The notes below the pieces were generated by a model, which saw only the letters and a list, made by a program, of their open reading frames with translations, made no database searches and was not told where the DNA came from. A DNA stretch of 64,000 nt, from NCBI GenBank assembly GCA_018398585.1, contig JAGTTD010000006.1, positions 4,352,501 through 4,416,500 on the forward strand, in the 5' to 3' direction. This document shows positions 46,896 through 56,888 of this stretch, in pieces; position 1 is the first letter of the stretch, and each line of letters begins with the position of its first letter. The DNA is from Simmondsia chinensis (lineage: Eukaryota; Streptophyta; Magnoliopsida; Caryophyllales; Simmondsiaceae). A program made the translations under genes and the position numbers.

Positions 46896-46995
46896 AAAAT
46901 AATTGTATCTTTAATAGTTTGAATATTTTATTTTTATTTTTATGGTGTTCAAAAAAATATTTTATTTTATATAACACATAAACTTTGATATATAA

Positions 46996-46996
46996 C

Positions 46997-47083
<87 letters not shown>
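46996..47083 (+). repeat. (AAT)n microsatellite, about 29 units
   Basis: An uninterrupted AAT array of about 88 bp, long and pure enough to be highly variable among individuals. Confidence 0.95.
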
Positions 47084-47085
<2 letters not shown>

Positions 47086-47658
47086 TATTTTTTTGGGGCA
47101 ATACTTTTTAAAAATAGGATAAATTTATATATATATATATATAATATGATTTAAAAAATTTAGGCAATTATTTTTTTTTTCATTTTCATGAGAAGTTGCA
47201 GCAGGCTTAAAAAAAAAGAAACTAATTTTCCTTTTTTGTATTTTAAAAAAATATGAAAGGACCAAAATACCGCCTCTGACATGGTAGTAGCATGCTTACT
47301 GGGCATATTATTTTGGTAATTTTGAATTTTTGCATGCTATTTTAGAAATCAAAATTACCAAACGCGATAGTTTAAAAAATTACCCCAGTAAAATGCATGT
47401 ATTCTTAATCTTATCTACACACATCATAACATGTGTCCGTATTATTTCTATTTAAAACATAAATAATAATTAAAAATAATCAATGTCTATAACTAAATTA
47501 AATATCCGTATTCTTTATTTTGCTAAATTTATCATTTTAACTCTAAAATTGTTAATTGTAGTCTATCATTTACCATATTTTTTCATTTTCGTTGCAGCTA
47601 TTCAAATTAACATTACTTTTTACCTTTTGTAGAGTCAACAAATTTTGAACCAACTTTT

Positions 47659-47781
47659 TCATATAATAACAATAGACCCAGTGCCTTAAGAGCTCCCGTA
47701 TAAGGGGGGTCTGAGAGGGGTAGATGTACGTATCTTACCCCTTTAGGGTGTAACTATGCCGAGAGACTGTTTTCATGGACC
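47659..47781 (-). mobile_element. 5S rRNA-headed SINE (copy D), 3' part, left of the gypsy insertion
   Basis: Bases 47671-47776 hold the shared tail on the minus strand (gaaaacagtctctcgg..., ggggtaagatacgtacatc, ggcactgggtctattgtt). The SINE was split by the Ty3/gypsy element at ggacc (47777-47781); its 5S head lies at 53258-53387. Confidence 0.82.
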
Positions 47782-48211
47782 TGATACCGAAGATTGAATT
47801 CAGTAAATAATTGATTATTATACCAAATTCCAGTTCACAAGAGGGTTAAGGGAGAAGAGAAAGGAGCTAGAATTTTAAGGGAGAGAAAGAAGAAGAGGTA
47901 TTTTAGGAAGATTAGGGATTTCTCATTAAGCATAACCCTAAATCTACTACATCACTTACTATATATATGAAGAAATTACTTAAATAAAATAAAGCTAAAC
48001 AAAATATAATATGCAGAAGCACATAAAAAACCCTACTTTAAGCTCAGCTCACGTGCCTGGCACGTGCCTACTGTAGCAACTAACATTTGAATCCTAACGG
48101 CTAAGTCCCAAAGCCCGCCAAAAACAGAGGAAAGCCCAGATTTGCTGATTTTTGCTGATTTCTTCACGATTTTCTTCCATTTTGCCTCCAACAACTTCAG
48201 CTACTGTATTA
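47782..48211 (-). repeat. 3' LTR of the gypsy element
   Basis: Starts tgatacc on the plus strand; the inner end is gtatta where the partner has gcatca. Two CACGTG G-boxes five bases apart lie at about 48050-48066. Confidence 0.9.
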
Positions 48212-48240
48212 GTACTCCCCCTCTAAAACCACCCTTGTCC

Positions 48241-51200
48241 TCAAGGGTGGAAATTGGGGTACTTGAGCTGCAAATCGTATAAGAATTCCCAAGAAGCCTC
48301 TTCCTTGGGTCGGCCTGTCCATTTGATTAACACCTTGGTGGCTGCTTGATTGTTGCGATTGACCATTTTGCGATCAAGAATGAGCTCAGGTTCCTTGGGA
48401 GGTGCCGCTTCAATGTCGTCAGGGAGAGGAATTGTGTCCGATGGAAGAGGACCATGATGTGCCTTGAGTTGAGAGACATGGAACACATTATGGATCTTAG
48501 CGGTAGGAGGGAGCTCAAGCTTGTAAGCTACCTTTCCAACAGCTGAAAGAACCATAAAGGGACCAAAATACCTTGGAGACAGCTTGTGGGAGCTTCAGTG
48601 AGCAACTGAAATTTGTCGATAAGGATGCAATTTCAGATAAACCCATTCCCCAGCTTTGAAAGCGCGATCTGTTCTCCTTTTATCTGCTAGCTGCTTCATT
48701 CTGCTTTGTGCTCGAGCCAAGTGGTACTTGATGCTAGCAATAATCTCTTCTCTTTGCTGAAGGTGCCTATCCACTGCTGCTATATTCGTTTCTGCAGGTA
48801 AGTATGGAATGTGGATAGGAGGAGGTTGCCCATAGACAACCTCATATGGTGTTTTGTGAGTAGAAGAGTGCCAAGTTGTGTTGTACCACCACTCAGCGAG
48901 AGGGAGCCATTTGGACCACTGGGATGGATGAGTGCTGCACATACATCTGAGGTATGTTTCCAAGCCTCTGTTAACTACTTCAGTCTGACCATCAGATTGC
49001 GAGTGATAGGCTGTGGACATATGTAACTCAACCCCTTGGATTGAGAATAAGTTCTGCCAAAAATCACTCTGAAACACTGCATCTCTGTCGCTAACAATAG
49101 AATAAGGAAGACCATGTAGCTTGTATATGTTATCCAAGTACAACTGAGCTACTTCAGAGGTAGTGTAAGGATGTTTGAGGGAAAGGAAGTGGGCAGCCTT
49201 ACTTAACCTGTCTACCACCACGAATATGACATCTTTACCATAAGAGCGGGGAAGTCCTTCAATAAAATCCATTGACACATCAGTCCAGATGGATTGGGGA
49301 ATGGGGAGAGGCTGAAGAAGACCCGGTGAGGCCACGGTTTCTGCTTTACAGGTTTTTTCATATGGGCCAGAGTCTCACAAATTCAGCCACATCCTTCGTC
49401 ATTCCCTTCCAGAAAAATATGGCTTTGATTCTGTTGAGAGTAGCAACTCTTCCAGAGTGCCCTCCACTGATTGAGGAATGCAACCACTTGAGATTTTTTT
49501 CCTTGAGAGCAGGATCTTGGCCCACGACAAGCTTTCCTTTCCTTCTCAGCTGATCAGACTGCCATGAGTAATGTTTGTGCTGCTGAGAGCCAGAAATTAA
49601 GTCTTGCACTATCTGCTTCAATGAAGGGTCTGTTTGCCAGCTTAATTGAATCATGTCATAAAGGTTGCTGTCGACAGTAGTCAGGAGAGAGCAAGTGATC
49701 TGATTGCTAGACACTCTAGAGAGGGCATCAGCTGCATCATTTTCCCTCCCCTTTCGATATTCTATGATGTAACTAAACCCAATCAGTTTAGCAAGCCAAA
49801 GCTGCTGAAAATCGGTGTGAACCTTCTGTTCTAGAAGGTACTTCAAGCTTTTTTGATCTATTCTGATTATAAACGTGTTGTTCATTAGGTATTGGTGCCA
49901 TTTTTGGACAGCTGCAACAATGGCTAGCAGTTCTCGTTCATACACAAAGAGAAGTTGCTGTCTGGCACTTAAAGCCTTGCTAAAATAAGCCAGAGGATGC
50001 CCTGCCTGACCCAGAATTGCTCCTATTCCATTGTTGCTTGCATCTGACTCTATCTCAAAGGGGATGGAGAAATTAGGCAAAGCTAAAACAGGAGCCTGAA
50101 TGAGGGTCTGCTTGAGTGAGACAAAGGCTTGCTACGCTTGTTCACTCCAAGTCAATTTGTCCCTGCCAGTGAGCTCTGTAAGTGGCTTAGCTATCACACC
50201 ATAGTGTTGTATGAAGCGTCTGTAGTAACCTGCAAGCCCCAAAACTCCCCTGAGTTGTTTCATTGTGGAGGGTTCTGGCCAATTTTGCACTGTAGCTATT
50301 TTTCCACGAATAGTGGCCACCTTCCCTTCAGATATGAGATGGCCTAAGTACTCAATTTGATGAGCTGCAAATGAACACTTGCTTTTTTTCAAGAACAGTT
50401 GGTGTTGCATTAATAACTGAAACATAAGCTCCAAGTGCTTCAAATGATCTTCAATATTAGCGCTGTACACTAGGATGTCATCAAAGAAAACAAGGACAAA
50501 CTTCCTGAGGAGGGGAGCAAATATGGTATTCATTAATGCTTGGAATGTGGAGGGAGCATTGGCGAAACCAAAAGGCATCACCAAAAATTCAAAATGGCCA
50601 AAGTGGGTGCAAAATGCAGTCTTTTGTACATCCTCTTGTTGCATCCGGATCTGGTAATAACCTGATCTGAGATGCAGCTTTGTGAAATATTTGGCTAAGC
50701 CCAATTCATCCAAGAGCTCTTCCACTAAAGGTATACCTATAGTCTATGCACAACCTCCATCCTCCATCTTTTTTCCTCACCATCACTACTGCTGACGCAA
50801 ATGGGCTGAAGCTGTGTTGGATGTATCCTTTTTGCAGCAATTCACGCACCATTTCTTCCATTACATCTTTTTGTAGGGCAGGGTAGCGGTAGGGCCTTTT
50901 ATTGATTGGGTTAGTCCCTTCCTGCAAGAAGATTCTGTGGTGGAAGGCTCCTCTTGAAGGTGGTAACTGCATTGGCTCCTCAAAGAGCTCCTCAAAGCGG
51001 CTCAATAATTCAGTCACTCCCTTCATATCACAGCTCTGTCGTAGAGAATCAGTGGCGACCCTCATCATGTGCAGACTGACTCCCTTTTCAGGAGGCTCTT
51101 CAGGTAGTACCTGAAGTAAGGCCACCAGAGGATTTTCAACTAAAGCCTTAGAAAGAGCCTTAGCTCCAACTGTTTTACACACGGTTGCCTTGTTTCCCAC

Positions 51201-51480
51201 TAACTCCCTAGTGATGCCTTCATAAATGTAAGCCATGGTCAGGTTCTGGAAATTGCACTTTATGTCACCCAAGGTCGACAACCACTCAATGCCAAGCACC
51301 ATGTCTCAACCCCCCCCCCCCCCCCCCCCCCCCAAAAAGGTATAAGAAGGAAATTGGAGCAATAACTAGTTCCTTGCATCTTCCATGAAAGTTCCTTACA
51401 TTGGGAATTACAATGTAAGCTACTCCCATCAGCTACTGCGACTGAGAATGCAGGGACTGGGGTCAGGTGGCACTGCAGTC
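48241..51480 (-). pseudogene. gypsy Pol: protease end, RT, RNase H, integrase, chromodomain (broken)
   Basis: Minus strand, reading downward. The RT N-terminus is at 51302-50706 (ending in VVMVRKKDGGWRLCIDYR, then a frameshift). The RT core is at 50725-50132 with FFDDILVYS, LGHLIS and the HQLFLKKSKC block. A stop precedes RNase H (50080 to about 49640: ESDASNNGIGAIL, YERELLAIV, DALSR). The integrase zinc region ends at 49358, then a frameshift. The integrase core is at 49335-48595 with WTDVSMDFIEG, VSDRD and SDGQTEVVNR (D, D, E). A stop follows, then 48555-48241 with an HVSQLK motif and a chromodomain (LIKWTGRPKEEASWE). A 24-C run at 51310-51333 disrupts the frame between protease and RT. Confidence 0.88.
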
Positions 51481-51481
51481 T

Positions 51482-52798
51482 CTAGACTAAGGTGAAGTCT
51501 ATGAAATTGTGGGTAGAACCAGAGTCTATCAGGATGTGAATGGGCTTATTTTTTATGGATCCTGTAACTCTCAAGGTTTGGTAAGTGTAGGCTCCAGTCA
51601 AGGCATGCAAAGATATTTGTGCAGGGTGTTCTTCTAACTCTTCTGCCATTTCATGCTGTTCACCCTCTTCATTCTGAGCCATAACCTCTTCATCATCCAC
51701 CTTGATAACAAAGAGTTGGGGACTTTTATTCTTACACTTATGTCCCATCTCAAACTTTTCGTCACAGAAATAACGTAGTCCCTTAGCTCTTTTTTCTTGT
51801 AATTCAGCCCGTGACAATGTTCTCTGCGCTCTAGATGGTTGGGTGTTTGTAGTAATTTGAGGATTGGGTCTTGCAAGAGGGTTTCTATAAGGATTTACAG
51901 TTGATTTTTGCGTATTAGGAGTGGGAAGTAGGGGAAATCTAGAGTAGCTTAACTGCTTTGTTGAGGCCTCAAACTTGGCCTTGGCTAGTTTTGCTAAACA
52001 GACAGCCTGGTGCAGAGTGGCGGGTTGTGATGATCTAACCTCTAAAGCAATATCCTCTCTGAGACCTGAGAGGAAGCAGCTCAGGAGTTGTGCTTTAGAA
52101 AGGTCAGTACCCATGGCTATTGCATCGAACTTGGCCAAGTAATCCCTCACTAACCCTTGCTGTTTCAGGCTTACTAACTCAGAAACTGGGTCCTCAAAGG
52201 CATCACCAAACCTCACCTTGAGGGCATTACTGTATTCGTCCTAGCTAGACAAGGGTAAGTTACCTCTATTTCTTACAAATTTTTGATGCCATTGAAGGGC
52301 AAGGCCCCTCAAGTGCACAGAAGCCAACCTCACCCTATCACACTTAGGGGTTCGATCAACAAGGAAGAACTGATCACAAGTGAAGAGCCATCCCTTAATG
52401 TCCTCACCATCAAATAAAGGAAATTCTACCTTAGTTAATCGGGTGGAATAAGGAGTATTACCCACCGATGCAGCCGGATTAGGATTGACAAGCAGGGCCA
52501 GCATCTGACCACCATCAGTAGCTAGAGCTGCAGTAGTGCTCGATCCCCCTTCTGCAGCACCTCTTCTACCTTCAGATTGATCATGGCGCAGAGACATTCC
52601 AGCTAAAAGTTCCTTGATATCTGATAACAGGTTCTTCATCTCCAGAGTCGATTCAGTATTGGTCCTGATTGATCGTTCCAGACTCTCATTGCCTTAATTA
52701 ATGATCTGCTGCAAGCTTTCAGTATTGGCTCTGAAATGGGTAGCTAAGGCTTCTTCAATCCTTCGCATTTCAGCAGCCGACCTGGTGTTGTCCGCCAT
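51482..52798 (-). pseudogene. gypsy Gag and protease (two premature stops)
   Basis: It starts at ATG 52798-52796, stops in frame near 52694, continues from 52639, stops again at 52241-52243 (TAG where a Trp codon is likely) and runs in the same frame to 51482. The middle holds a retrotrans_gag domain (FPLFDGEDIKGWLF, ALQWHQKFV). The zinc-knuckle region is replaced by a Cys-His motif (YFCDEKFEMGHKC). The aspartic protease starts HILIDSGSTHNFI. Confidence 0.82.
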
Positions 52799-52843
52799 TG
52801 TGAGCTCAATCCACAGTCGAGAGGTTCGTTGCTCTGATACCAA

Positions 52844-53252
52844 TGATACCGAAGATCGAATTCAGTAAATAATTGATTATTATACCAAATTCTAGTTCAC
52901 AAGAGGGTTAAGGGAGAAGAGAAAGAAGTTAGAGTTTTAAGGGAGAGAAAGAAGAAGAGGTATTTTAGGAAGATTACCCTAAATCTATTACATCACTTAC
53001 TATATGTATGAAGAAATTACTTAAATAAAATAAAGCTAAACAAAACATAAAATGCAGAAGCACACAAAAAACCCTACTTTAAGCTCAGCTTACGTGCCTG
53101 GCACATGCCTACTGTAGCAACTAACATTTGAATCCTAACGGCTAAGTCCCAAAGCCCGCCAAAAACAGAGGAAAGCCCAAATTTGTTGATTTTTGCTGAT
53201 TTCTTCACGATTTTCTTCCAATTTGCCTCCAACAACTTCAGCTACTGCATCA
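52844..53252 (-). repeat. 5' LTR of the gypsy element
   Basis: TG...CA ended on the plus strand (tgatacc...ctgcatca). It lacks a 21-bp segment present in the partner, and both G-boxes have decayed to TACGTG and CACATG. Confidence 0.9.
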
Positions 53253-53257
53253 GGACC

Positions 53258-53387
53258 CCCCAATCTTATAGACTTGGCAACACAAAGACTTCTCAGGGGG
53301 TCATTCATTCTGGTACTACTTTTATCCAAGTATGCTTAATTTCATAGTTCTAATAAGATCCAGTTATATTAGTGCTTGATAAATAAA
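53258..53387 (-). mobile_element. 5S rRNA-headed SINE (copy D), 5S head, right of the gypsy insertion
   Basis: On the minus strand it begins near 53387, enters 5S sequence (gcactaatataactggatc, gaaattaagcatacttgg, agtagtaccagaatgaatgacc) and reaches the tail junction (ttggggggtcc) at the gypsy target site. tcatatatatac (about 53388) and tcatataataac (47659) may be its own target duplication. Confidence 0.8.
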
Positions 53388-53399
53388 TCATATATATAT

Positions 53400-53786
53400 A
53401 CACCCGTACGTATTAAATCTTTTTTAATTGTGGTACCGTATTTGACTAACAGAGGGAACAAAAGCAAACATAGTTCAGTGTAAAAGGCAACATGACCAAA
53501 TTTTTTTTTATAAATTTGGTGCAGTCAACGTTATAAAGGTAAAAATTAAATGTTAAAAAAAGGTAAAATTAAATATAAGTCAAATTTAATGATTTTCACC
53601 GGAAGGCACCGATTTGAGTTGTTTTCACAACGTGTGGTCTTTAAAGTCAAACCTTTCATATTACTTGCTTTATCAATAATTTTAGGATTATTTGCATAAA
53701 GATCCCTATAATTTGGGTATTTTGATAATTTAATCTTTTGCTTTTTAATTATATTAATTTAGTTTCAATATAATTATCAAGAAAGG
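53400..53786. other. Intergenic, no feature recognised
   Basis: AT-rich, no gene. Confidence 0.35.
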
Positions 53787-54632
53787 ACTGTTTTAAATAC
53801 CTGAGTTCTATAGTGCGGCAGGACGGGAAAATTGATGAGGATGTCAACAACCGGATTAAAGTAAGCTGGCATAAATGCAGGTCGGCCTCCACAGTACTAT
53901 ACGATAGAAAATTCCCTCTAATACAAGACCGTAGTGAAACCGAATATGTCATACGGTGCGAAAGGTGACGGAGATGAAGATGTTGTGGTGGATATCTGGA
54001 CAGACAAGGAATGATAAGATCAGAAATGAGGTCATAGGAAGCAAATTGGGCATGGCCCCAATCGAGGATAAGTTGAGTGAGCAACGTCTATGGTGGTTTG
54101 AATATGTTACGAGGAGACCAACCACTACCCCTGTCAGGAGAAGTGAACAATTCCATACCACAAGTGGAAGGAGAGAGAGAGGCATGCTAAAGAAGAGTTG
54201 GATGGAGATAATTCGACATGACCTCACCCACTTCAACCTAAATGAAGAGATGACCCTAGATAAAGTGGAGTGGAGAGCTAGCATAGGTGTAGCTAATATT
54301 GCGATTTAGGAGAGAGGAGCGCATCCCAGACGAAGCTGGCGCCATAGACCTATTTGTATGCCCGTGGGACTTTATTTGCTATTGTTGCTCTGTTGCTAGG
54401 TTGCTTTATTGCTATCGCTGCTTCATGCTTCATGCTTCATGCTCCATGCTCTATGGTTTAACTTTCTATCTATGTACTGTTGTTTTTATCCTTGCCAAGT
54501 TGGAGGTCTTCAGACACAGCCTCTTTTCAGGGCAACACCCTAAAGGAGTAAGGTTGCCTACATCCCCTCAAAAAGATCCTACATATGTGGGAGCTCTCAA
54601 GACACTAGATTTGTTATTATTGTTGTTGTATA
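53787..54632 (+). mobile_element. RTE-type LINE, 5'-truncated
   Basis: Starts within ORF coding for the region after the RT core (GKIDEDVNNRIK, WHKCRSAS.VLYD). It continues in the frame 53956-54309 (MKMLWWISGQTRNDKIRNE, QRLWWFEYVTRRP, MLKKSWMEIIR) and then the shared tail (about 54499-54632) with a TTG/TTA end. Two or more frame breaks occur upstream of 53956. A cttcatgctc run of short tandem words sits at 54418-54452. Target duplications not found. Confidence 0.82.
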
Positions 54633-54659
54633 CTTGCATGGTATTTATTTGGGCATAGA

Positions 54660-55225
54660 GTAAAATTAAAGCTAAGTCCATGTTATAATTTTCAGAGAAA
54701 ATTTTGGTTTAAAATTCCTGAAATTTGGTAAATGATGTTTTCAAATATTTCAAAATTAACCAAATGATATTTCGTAATTTTTTTAGATAACTTTCTCATA
54801 ACTCCGTTTGGATCGTGTTCTATTTTACTAATGTAATACTTAAAAGGAAAAAGTACTTTTATAAAACTTAACTTACGGTTAAAAAGTCTTTTACATTTAA
54901 AATAATTTTATAAATTTTTTAATGCTGTTAAAATATTTAGTGTATGTTAAAATAGTTAAATATCTAAAAAAATTTTTATTTATTAAATTTTTTTTTTGTA
55001 TTTTTAGATATTTTGAATATTTAAAAATAATTTATTAAAATTTTCAATGTTACTATCATTCAATTTCCTCAGCACCATGTATATTTTCCGCCAAACAAGG
55101 GATGGTCCAAAAGAGACTAGGAGTTCACAACATTTTTGAAGGCATTCATGCCAGAAATTGAAACACACGCATTTTCGTTTCTTTATTATTATTTTTTTCT
55201 TTCTAGAACCTCGTTAAAATATCCA
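54660..55225. other. Intergenic, no gene recognised
   Basis: AT-rich; wording shared with other spacer segments. Confidence 0.35.
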
Positions 55226-55398
55226 ATAATTAGGGTGGATTGCTGCGGACCAGCTTCTCAGGTTGGAGGTTCTCAGAAACAGCCTCTCTTTGGGTGGCCC
55301 CCTGAAGGGGGAAGGCTGCGTACATCTACCCTCCCAGACCCTGCTTTTGCGGGAGCCCTTGCAGGCACTTGGTTTGTTGTTGTTGTTGTTGTTGTTGT
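55226..55398 (+). mobile_element. RTE-type LINE 3' tail only
   Basis: From ggattgctgcggacc through ggttggaggttctcag, ggctgcgtacatctaccc and ggcacttggtttg to seven or more TTG units. This is the cleanest copy of the shared tail. The part before ggttgg is LINE- and not 5S-derived, so it is a truncated LINE. Confidence 0.75.
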
Positions 55399-55852
55399 CC
55401 AGTTTGGTACAAAGCCATCAGCTAGAGCTGCGTGGCCTTCAAAAATACTTTTTAACATGTCATTGCATGCCTCTTAAGTCTCTCGGCACCCAAACCTCCC
55501 ATTTATGTGTTTGTACTCCCTCGTGTTGAAGGGTAGGGTCGTCACTCTCACTTCTCCACATCTCACCGCTTTGTCTCTCCCACTCTCCATAATTAAAACT
55601 TCTCTAAGGGCTTCTAAAATTCAGCATTTGCATGAAAAAATGCTAAAATAAAACATGGATATATAGGTGTTTCTCTCCAGATTTAATAATATTTTTGATA
55701 GAAATTAAAGGCTAAAGTAGATCACCACTCTAACATTATATAGGTACTTTTAGGAATTGCTGATATTTCGACATAAAATGCTAACGTGACATGGTTCCCA
55801 CTAGACTATTGTATCGATCTGGCAAATGTTTGGACAAAAACGTTGCCATAAC
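55399..55852. other. Old repeat-derived spacer at the copia target
   Basis: Non-coding. Words such as aaaatgctaa.rtgacatg recur near 4050, 21570 and 62030, so the copia element probably inserted into an old dispersed repeat that resumes at 62006. Confidence 0.4.
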
Positions 55853-55857
55853 ACGTA

Positions 55858-56846
55858 TGTTGTAAAATTGGTCCCTATATGACTTAACTATGTCAAGAAA
55901 ATTTAAGTCAAGAAATGTTCAAATATTATAGATTAAAGGGTGTAAATGTCAAGTGGCATAAGTTGTAAATTTTTGGTAAATATATTTTTTTTTTGGGTAC
56001 CCAGCTATTACTGTACATTTAAATAATTCAAGAGGTAAAATACCATTGCTGCCCCTGACCGTGTGCGTTATTTACCTGCCCGTGCCACTACCCGCTGCCC
56101 GAAGCTTCTCCAAGAAGCTTCCTGTTTTCAGTTTAAAAGGATGACACGCGTCAGCCATCCGGGTAAACTGTTTGTGTTTCTTGAGGGCTTTTATGGACCG
56201 TTGATCTGGTTCGTACGAACGGCCGAGATTGAACCTTGAGCATTGCCACGGATCGGAGATCGGTTGCCTATATATACTGACCCTTTTAGGGTCTGCCGTA
56301 CAGCTTTTCATTTGCTCTCCGTTTTTCTCTTCAGCCACCGCCTCTCTTTGGTTTGCTCTGGCGATCTTGAGGCGATCGAAGGCGATTGAGTATATTCGTG
56401 GGTGTTAAGGCTTGATCGTTCAAATCTTGGTAGTTTGGAGCATGTATGAAGCCTTGTAGGCTTCGGTTGTAAGCTTTCTTCTCCCTTACTCTTTATTTTT
56501 CGTTCTTCTTTAGGCTTCTGACTTAGAAGCCTCAAGGATCGGTTGTGTAAAGTTGTATATCGTTGAAGTCTGGTCTGTAATATTTGAACTCGACTTATAG
56601 TGGATAGACTTCCCTAGAAATAGGGAGCCGTGGAGTAGGTCCTTCTTTAAAGGCTGAACCACGTAAATCTCGTTGTTATCGCTGTGTTCTTTGTGCATGT
56701 GTTCGGTGTTGGATGAATCTTGCTTAACTACAGTTACAGGTTTCTTGAACTAGATCTGAAGTAGTGAATCTTTGTTGTTATTGTCATCATATCAAGAACT
56801 AAAGTTGATAAGCTTAAACCCTAGGAATACGACCTGAAACTCAACA
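55858..56846 (+). repeat. 5' LTR of the young copia element
   Basis: Starts TGTTGTAAAATTGG and ends CTCAACA. U3 contains GAAGCTTC twice (56101-56108, 56114-56121), an ACGCGT, the 12-bp palindrome GTTCGTACGAAC near 56210 and a TATATATA box at about 56272. R/U5 follow. Confidence 0.95.
56098..56282 (+). promoter_or_regulatory. Candidate U3 promoter with heat-shock-element-like repeats and TATA box
   Basis: GAAgcTTC tccaa GAAgcTTC (56101-56121) gives four alternating GAA/TTC blocks, resembling a gapped heat-shock element, about 150 bp upstream of TATATATA (about 56272). The identical set occurs in the 3' LTR (61255-61275 and about 61426). Heat response is an inference by analogy with ONSEN-type copia LTRs. 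Confidence 0.45.
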
Positions 56847-56888
56847 AGTGGTATCAGAGCATCAGGTTCTTTACCTTAAAGAAACAGT

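Larger units (their letters stand above)
47777..53257 (-). mobile_element. Chromodomain Ty3/gypsy retrotransposon inserted in a 5S-SINE
   Basis: Element 47782-53252 (5471 bp) is bounded by the 5-bp duplication ggacc (47777-47781 and 53253-53257). LTRs are 47782-48211 (430 bp) and 52844-53252 (409 bp). They differ by about 17 substitutions and one 21-bp indel by hand count, roughly 4 percent. The primer site for initiator tRNA-Met, TGGTATCAGAGC, is next to the 5' LTR (52831-52842) and a polypurine tract abuts the 3' LTR (about 48212-48230). Gag-Pol order is protease, RT, RNase H, integrase, chromodomain. Several stops and frameshifts make it defective. The short length suggests the Reina-like chromovirus clade (tentative). 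Confidence 0.92.
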
